Assembly: GCF_030283145.1 (NCBI RefSeq)
Contig: NZ_JASNWE010000001.1
Span: 1,115,751 to 1,179,750, forward strand
DNA from: Actinomadura xylanilytica
GTDB lineage: Bacteria; Actinomycetota; Actinomycetes; Streptosporangiales; Streptosporangiaceae
DNA length: 64,000 nt
Direction of reading: 5' to 3'
Of this stretch, positions 59,390 to 64,000 are shown piece after piece (position 1 is the first letter of the stretch; every line of letters starts with the position of its first letter). The translations under genes and the position numbers were made by a program. The notes beneath the pieces are model-generated. The model was not told the origin of the DNA. It was given only the letters and a program-made list of their open reading frames with translations, and did not search any database.

Positions 59390-60660
59390 CGGAGGACCCC
59401 AGCGTGACCAAGCCGGCGGAGCTGTCGTGTCCCATCTGCACCGAGGTGGTGTACGCGGGTGAGGACTTCTGTGAGGCGTGCGGGCACCGCCTGAACGAGG
59501 ACGCCCCCAGCCCGCCGCCCGAGGGGTTCAGTCCTCCGCCGCGCGAGGGCCTCACCATGAAGACGACCCCGTCGGCCCGTACGGCCGGCCATGAGGCCGC
59601 GTCCTCGCGGGCGTGCACGGGGTGCGGCCAGAAGGCGATCGACGCGGACGGCTACTGCGAGCACTGCGGGCTGCGCCAGCCCGCCGAGCGCGACCACATC
59701 GAGATCGAGCTCCCCGGCCCCGGAACGGGACCGGGCGGGGACGGCGCCGCGAAAGCGCCGGCCGCCGCGGGCGCGAGCGACCGCGGCAAGCGCTACAGCC
59801 GCAACGAGGACGCCATCGCCCTGGCCGTCCACGCACAGGGCGTCGCCGCCGTGGTGTGCGACGGGGTCGGCTCCTCGCCGCACCCCGACGACGCCTCCCG
59901 CGCGGCGGCCGACACGGGCGTCGCCGAGCTGGTCGCGCTGCTGGAGGCGGGCGAGGACCCCGAGAGCGCCACCCGCGCGGCGGCACTCAGGGCCGCCGAG
60001 GCCGTGGCGGCGCTGGCGCCGTCCCCGTCCGAGTCGCCCTCCTGCACGTACGTGTCGGCGGTGACCGGGCCCGGATCGGTGACCGTCGGCTGGATCGGCG
60101 ACAGCCGCGCCTACTGGCTCTCCCCCTCCCCCGACGGCGGGGCCGCGACGGAGGCCGGCACGGAGAGCGGCGGGGGCGGCGAGGGCGACGACGGCCCCGA
60201 CACCGCCGAGTTCGCCCTGTCCGAGGACACCGAGGACGTGACCGAGCTTGGGCCGCCGCGCCAGCTCACCGACGACGACTCCTGGGCGGCGATCATGGTC
60301 GCGCAGGGCGCACTGACCGAGGCGGAGGCCGAGGCGCACCCGAACGCGCACGTGATCACCGCCTGGCTGGGCGCGGACGCCGACGAGATCAGGCCGCACG
60401 TCCGCACCTTCACCCCCGGCGGTCCCGGCACCCTGCTGGTGTGCAGCGACGGCCTGTGGAACTACTTCCCGGCGGCCGAAGACCTGGCGGCCCTGCTGAC
60501 CGGCCCGGCGGGCGATCCGGCGGGCGATCCCCTGGGGACGGCGCGGACTCTGGTGCAGCACGCCCTGAACGCGGGCGGCCGAGACAACGTCACAGTGGCT
60601 GTGATCCCTTTCCCGGGCGCCGCCCCACTCCCGACACCGAGCACGGAGCATGACCGATGA
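59386..60660 (+). CDS. PP2C-type Ser/Thr phosphatase with two N-terminal zinc ribbons
   Basis: A 424-residue phosphatase. Two zinc ribbons at the N-terminus (CPICTEVVYAGEDFCEACG and CTGCGQKAIDADGYCEHCG) precede the PP2C domain, whose metal-binding and catalytic motifs are complete: RYSRNEDAIAL, VVCDGVGSS, GWIGDSRAYWL, VCSDGLWNY and GGRDNVTVAV. A Gly/Glu/Asp-rich loop of about 40 residues is inserted in the middle. It overlaps the kinase gene and the vWA gene by ATGA, so kinase and phosphatase are made together and would oppose each other. Confidence 0.92.
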   Translation: MTEDPSVTKPAELSCPICTEVVYAGEDFCEACGHRLNEDAPSPPPEGFSPPPREGLTMKTTPSARTAGHEAASSRACTGCGQKAIDADGYCEHCGLRQPAERDHIEIELPGPGTGPGGDGAAKAPAAAGASDRGKRYSRNEDAIALAVHAQGVAAVVCDGVGSSPHPDDASRAAADTGVAELVALLEAGEDPESATRAAALRAAEAVAALAPSPSESPSCTYVSAVTGPGSVTVGWIGDSRAYWLSPSPDGGAATEAGTESGGGGEGDDGPDTAEFALSEDTEDVTELGPPRQLTDDDSWAAIMVAQGALTEAEAEAHPNAHVITAWLGADADEIRPHVRTFTPGGPGTLLVCSDGLWNYFPAAEDLAALLTGPAGDPAGDPLGTARTLVQHALNAGGRDNVTVAVIPFPGAAPLPTPSTEHDR

Positions 60661-61967
60661 GCGAGCAGCCGCAATTCACCATCAGGGTCGATCAGAACAA
60701 GTTCCTGCCCGAGGGCGGGCGCGAGGTCCACGCCATCGTCTCGGTCGAGTCGACCGGCGGCCCGCCCACGGCCGCCCGGCCGGCCGCGGCGGCGGCCGAG
60801 GTGATCATCATCGACACCTCCGGGTCGATGTCCTATCCCGACGCCAAGCTGCACGCGGCGATCGCCGCCGCGCAGGCCGCGATCGACACTCTGCGCGACG
60901 GGGTGAACTTCGCGGTCGTCTCGGGGGCCAACTCGGCCTCCATGGTGTTCCCGGCCCAGCCCGCCCTCGTGCCCGCCGACGCGAACTCGCGCGCGATGGC
61001 CAAGCGTGAGCTGAGCCGGCTCAAGGCGCAGGGCGGGACGGCGATCGGCTCGTGGCTGCGGCTGGCCGACCAGCTCTTCGACGCGCACCAGCACGGCATC
61101 CGGCACGCGATCCTGCTGACCGACGGCAAGAACCAGCACGAGTCGGCCGAGGAGCTCGACGCCGTGCTCGCACGCTGCACCGGCCGGTTCGTCTGCGACT
61201 GCCGCGGCATCGGCACCGACTGGGAGGTCGCCGAGCTGCGCAAGGTGTCGTCGGCGCTGCTCGGCAGCGTGGGCCTGGTCGCCGACCCCAGGGACCTGGT
61301 CGCCGACTTCCAGGCGATGACCGAGGACGCGATGGGCAAGGCGGTCGCCGACGTGTCGCTGCGCGTGTGGACGCCGCAGACCGCCAAGCTGCGCTTCGTC
61401 AAGCAGGTGATGCCCTCGGTCGAGGACCTGACCGCCCGCCGCACCGAGTCGGGCCCGCAGGCGGGCGACTACCCGCTCGGCGCGTGGGGCACCGAGAGCC
61501 GGGACTACCACATCTGCGTCGAGGTCCCGGCGGGCGAGGTCGGCAAGGAGCTGCGCGCCGCCTGGGCGAAGCTGGTCGTGCCGGGCGGCCCCGGCCGGCC
61601 CGAGCAGGTGCTCGCCACCGGCAACGTGCTGGCCCTGTGGACCGACGACGAGGTCCAGTCCACCCGGATCAACCCGCGCGTCGCGCACTACACCGGCCAG
61701 ACCGAGCTCGACTCGGCGATCCAGGAGGGGTTGCAGGCCCGCAAGGACGGCGACCTCGACACCGCGACCGCGCGCCTCGGCCGGGCCGTGGTGCTGGCCG
61801 ACGAGGTGGGCAACGAGGCGATCACGACGCTGCTCCGCAAGATGGTGGACGTCGTCGACCTCGCCACCGGCACCGTCCGGCTGAAGAAGAACGTCGACAA
61901 GGCCGACGAGATGTCGCTGGACACCACCTCCAGCAAGACGGTGCGGACGCGCAAGGGCGAGGGCTGA
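60657..61967 (+). CDS. vWA-domain protein with possible PknG target motif at its C-terminus
   Basis: A 436-residue soluble protein. The von Willebrand A domain (about residues 45-210) has an intact MIDAS: DTSGSMS, the Thr in GGTAIGS and the Asp in LTDGKNQ. A beta-rich middle and a helical region follow. The last 18 residues contain DTTSSKTVRTRK; DTTS (422-425) resembles the ETTS site that PknG phosphorylates in GarA/OdhI. With the FHA gene directly downstream, a phospho-Thr tail bound by FHA is plausible. It overlaps the phosphatase gene by ATGA and ends two bases before the FHA gene. TerY-type vWA proteins likewise travel with kinase and PP2C genes. Confidence 0.9.
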   Translation: MSEQPQFTIRVDQNKFLPEGGREVHAIVSVESTGGPPTAARPAAAAAEVIIIDTSGSMSYPDAKLHAAIAAAQAAIDTLRDGVNFAVVSGANSASMVFPAQPALVPADANSRAMAKRELSRLKAQGGTAIGSWLRLADQLFDAHQHGIRHAILLTDGKNQHESAEELDAVLARCTGRFVCDCRGIGTDWEVAELRKVSSALLGSVGLVADPRDLVADFQAMTEDAMGKAVADVSLRVWTPQTAKLRFVKQVMPSVEDLTARRTESGPQAGDYPLGAWGTESRDYHICVEVPAGEVGKELRAAWAKLVVPGGPGRPEQVLATGNVLALWTDDEVQSTRINPRVAHYTGQTELDSAIQEGLQARKDGDLDTATARLGRAVVLADEVGNEAITTLLRKMVDVVDLATGTVRLKKNVDKADEMSLDTTSSKTVRTRKGEG

Positions 61968-61969
61968 GC

Positions 61970-62797
61970 ATGGCCACCTGTCCAGCAGGCCACAGCTCCG
62001 CGGCCGACGATTACTGCGACGTCTGCGGCGAGCGGATCGGCGGCGCACCCGCCCCCGCCGTCCCGCCCGGTGCGTCGCCGAACGTCGGCGTGAACACCGT
62101 CACGCTCCCGAACGCGGCGAACGGCGGCGACATCTGCCCCGACTGCGGGACGCCCGCGAGCGACCGCTTCTGCGAGGAGTGCGGCTACGACTTCGCCACC
62201 GGCGGAGGCAAACCCACTGCGCCCCCGACGCCCCCTCCCCCACCACCCGCACCCCCGGCCCCGGCTCCCGTTCCGCCGCCCGCCCCCGTATCCACGCCAG
62301 CCCCAGCCCCAGCCCCTGGCCCGGTCCCCACACCGCCGCCACCTCCGGCACCGGCGCAGGCGCAGGGCGGCGGTGCCGAGGGCGGAGCGTGGGTGGCGGT
62401 GGTGAACGCGGACCGCGGCTACTACGAGGCGATGCTCGTGGAGAACGAGACGGACGCCTCGGAGATCCCGTTCCCCCCGTACTGCCCCGAGCGGCGCATT
62501 CCGCTCGTCGGCGCGCAGGTGCGGATCGGGCGCCGCAGCTCGTCCCAGAACTCCGTGCCCGAGATCGACCTGCGCGAGGCGCCCGAGGACCCCGGCGTGT
62601 CGAAGACGCACGCCGTGCTGCTCTACCGTCCTGACCGCGGCTGGGTCCTGGTCGATCCGGGCTCCCTCAACCGGACGTGCCTGAACGGTTCGATCGAGCC
62701 CATCCCGCTCAACGTGGAGATCCCGGTCGGCGACGGCGACCGCGTCCATGTGGGCGCCTGGACCACCATCACGCTCAGGAGAGGCGAGGCGACATGA
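61970..62797 (+). CDS. FHA-domain protein with two N-terminal zinc ribbons
   Basis: A 275-residue protein. Two zinc ribbons (CPAGHSSAADDYCDVCGE, the first with a His at the third ligand, and CPDCGTPASDRFCEECG) are followed by about 60 residues of Pro/Ala repeats, then an FHA domain at about 165-270 with the phospho-Thr contacts VRIGRRSSS, VSKTHAVLL and LNRTCLNG. FHA domains bind phosphothreonine, so this is the likely reader of kinase output. GAGGG precedes the ATG. It overlaps the GlnX-like gene by ATGA. It differs from GarA, which lacks zinc ribbons. Confidence 0.9.
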   Translation: MATCPAGHSSAADDYCDVCGERIGGAPAPAVPPGASPNVGVNTVTLPNAANGGDICPDCGTPASDRFCEECGYDFATGGGKPTAPPTPPPPPPAPPAPAPVPPPAPVSTPAPAPAPGPVPTPPPPPAPAQAQGGGAEGGAWVAVVNADRGYYEAMLVENETDASEIPFPPYCPERRIPLVGAQVRIGRRSSSQNSVPEIDLREAPEDPGVSKTHAVLLYRPDRGWVLVDPGSLNRTCLNGSIEPIPLNVEIPVGDGDRVHVGAWTTITLRRGEAT

Positions 62798-64000
62798 CGG
62801 CCGTGCCCCAGGCCCCGGCGGTACCTCCCCCCGCACCCCCGCCCGGCGCCGTGTCGCCCGGCGCCGTGTCGCCCGGCGGCGCTCCGCCCCCGCCCGCGCG
62901 GGCCGCGCAGGCCGCCGTCCGGCGACGCACGGCGGCCAAGCCCCCGACCGGAGTCGCCCGGCTCCTCCCGCGCACCGTCGCGGGACGGGTCCGGGCGTTG
63001 ACCGGGCTGACGGGGATCGTGCTGGCGGCCGTCCTGGTGATCGTCTGGGTGGCGATCGGCAACGCCCGCGACGGCGTGCGGGTGATCGGCGACGACGCCG
63101 GCCCCCAGGTCGTCAAGACCAGCCGCCTGTACTACAAGCTCACCGAGATGGACGCCCAGCTCGCCAACGCGCTGCTGATCGGCCGGCCGCAGGGCCCGGT
63201 CGACGAGCGCAAGAAGGCGCTGGACGGGTTCGACGACAACCGGCGGCAGGCGGGCGCGGCGCTGCTCGAGGCGTCCAGGCTGGCCGACGAGGACACCGAG
63301 AAGAAGACCGCGCAGGACCTGCTGGACGCCCTCGGCCGGTACGAGTGGCTCGCGGGCCAGGCCATCCTGCTCGACCAGGGGTCCCCAGACGCCCGGCCCA
63401 CGCACGCCGCGGGCCCCCCGAAGCTCCCGGTGATCAAGCGCTACCGGCAGGCGACCGAGCTGATGAAGCTCGACCTGCTGCCCAAGGCCTACAACCTGAC
63501 CCTCGACAACGGCACCCTGGTCCGCCACACCTACGAGGCCAAGCGCGGCGCGGTGCAGACCGGCCAGGTGTGGACGCTGGTCATCGGGCTGCTGCTGCTG
63601 GCGATCCTGGTCGGTTTCCAGGTCTTCCTGACCGCTCGCTTCCGGCGCCTGCTGAACCCCGCGCTCGCGCTGGCGACCGTCGGCACCCTGGTGCTGGTCG
63701 GGGCGAGCTGGGCCGTGCTGGCCGGGCAGGCCGACCATCTCCGCAAGGCCAAGGAGGACGGGTTCGACTCGATCCTCGCGCTCTGGCGGGCCCGCTCCAT
63801 CAGCAACAGCGCCAACGCCGACCGGACCCGATACCTGATCGACCCCGAACTCGCCGACACCTACGAGCAGGTCTACTTCAGCAAGTCCCAGACCGTCCTC
63901 TACCTCAAGGCCGAGAGTCTCACCGCCTACAACCAGGCGCTGCAGGGCCTGCGGCCGGGCAAGGACGAGCAGCTGCCGATCAAGGGCTTCCTCAAGAACG
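62794..64000 (+). CDS. GlnX-like integral membrane protein (partial, runs off the window)
   Basis: The first 402 residues of a membrane protein. A Pro/Ala-rich cytoplasmic start leads to a membrane helix near 69-88, an extracellular helical domain of about 170 residues, and two more helices near 259-281 and 289-312, followed by a second extracellular helical region. This is the layout of mycobacterial GlnX (Rv0412c), which together with the binding protein GlnH signals amino-acid levels to PknG. Here it lies in the same operon as the PknG-like kinase, so it is the likely sensor. A glnH-like gene is expected just beyond 64000. Confidence 0.8.
   Translation, partial: MTAVPQAPAVPPPAPPPGAVSPGAVSPGGAPPPPARAAQAAVRRRTAAKPPTGVARLLPRTVAGRVRALTGLTGIVLAAVLVIVWVAIGNARDGVRVIGDDAGPQVVKTSRLYYKLTEMDAQLANALLIGRPQGPVDERKKALDGFDDNRRQAGAALLEASRLADEDTEKKTAQDLLDALGRYEWLAGQAILLDQGSPDARPTHAAGPPKLPVIKRYRQATELMKLDLLPKAYNLTLDNGTLVRHTYEAKRGAVQTGQVWTLVIGLLLLAILVGFQVFLTARFRRLLNPALALATVGTLVLVGASWAVLAGQADHLRKAKEDGFDSILALWRARSISNSANADRTRYLIDPELADTYEQVYFSKSQTVLYLKAESLTAYNQALQGLRPGKDEQLPIKGFLKN

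Noticed and set aside
1..64000. Very many long open frames antisense to or out of frame with the genes listed
   Set aside because: Their products are Arg/Ala/Pro/Gly-rich with no motifs, as expected from frames shadowing GC-rich genes; only frames with recognisable domains or strong start signals were kept.
1..64000. CRISPR arrays, tRNA or rRNA genes, insertion sequences, riboswitches
   Set aside because: Looked for by eye; no spaced repeats, tRNA-like arms, transposase motifs or conserved riboswitch cores were recognised, though covariance-model searches could not be run.

Overview
This is a very GC-rich actinobacterial chromosome segment with C/G-ending codons, GTG starts, many 4-base ATGA/GTGA gene overlaps, leaderless promoters, F420-dependent (LLM-class) oxidoreductases, PucR, DUF574 methyltransferase and PknG-type genes. 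The style fits the Streptosporangiales, most likely a Thermomonosporaceae member such as Actinomadura; the genus is an inference. No rRNA, tRNA, insertion sequence, phage gene or CRISPR array was seen.

1-24.6 kb is a catabolic region. A tightly coupled minus-strand operon (partial LLM oxidoreductase, hydantoinase/oxoprolinase B and A, two unequal acyl-CoA dehydrogenases) diverges from a short-chain dehydrogenase. Further on are a branched-chain amino acid type ABC importer (LivG, a LivH-LivM-LivF triple fusion, a substrate-binding lipoprotein), a zinc alcohol dehydrogenase, three more LLM enzymes, an alpha/beta hydrolase and a cyclase-family hydrolase. Three separate promoter regions (near 5.98, 16.97 and 20.85 kb) carry the same 18-bp palindrome, ACC(T/A)AGCG-NN-CGCTTGGT or a close variant, so these units look like one regulon under a TetR-like repressor encoded elsewhere. 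Interspersed are a Nudix/GntR pair, a PaaI-like thioesterase, a STAND ATPase, a one-pass membrane protein and a membrane Ser/Thr kinase.

24.6-42.8 kb holds a HipA-like kinase/DUF3037 pair, two tandem paralogous HTH regulators, and the isoprenoid/protease core dxr - site-2 protease - ispG - GNAT. In actinobacteria these four usually sit together; here three tandem secreted S33 peptidases lie between ispG and the GNAT gene. The middle of ispG has strikingly different codon use from its two ends. A secreted trypsin-like protease, a histidine kinase without a partner regulator in view, a small Cys-rich protein and a solitary solute-binding lipoprotein follow.

42.8-54.9 kb is accessory metabolism: a class III aminotransferase divergent from a PucR regulator, a Uma2-family nuclease, a Tat-exported flavin oxidoreductase divergent from an antibiotic phosphotransferase, a TrmB-like regulator beside what looks like gene debris, a DUF574 methyltransferase, an SDR with altered catalytic residues and an acyltransferase.

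54.9-64 kb is the most interesting part. A short WYL-domain gene has a near-perfect RecA-NDp/PafBC-type DNA-damage promoter. Beyond it runs a six-gene translationally coupled operon: coiled-coil protein, PknG-like kinase, PP2C phosphatase, vWA protein, FHA protein and a GlnX-like membrane protein cut by the window end. The kinase, the phosphatase and the FHA protein all carry short double-CxxC zinc ribbons, and the vWA protein ends in a DTTS motif like the PknG target site in GarA. This looks like a complete Ser/Thr phospho-signalling module built around PknG.
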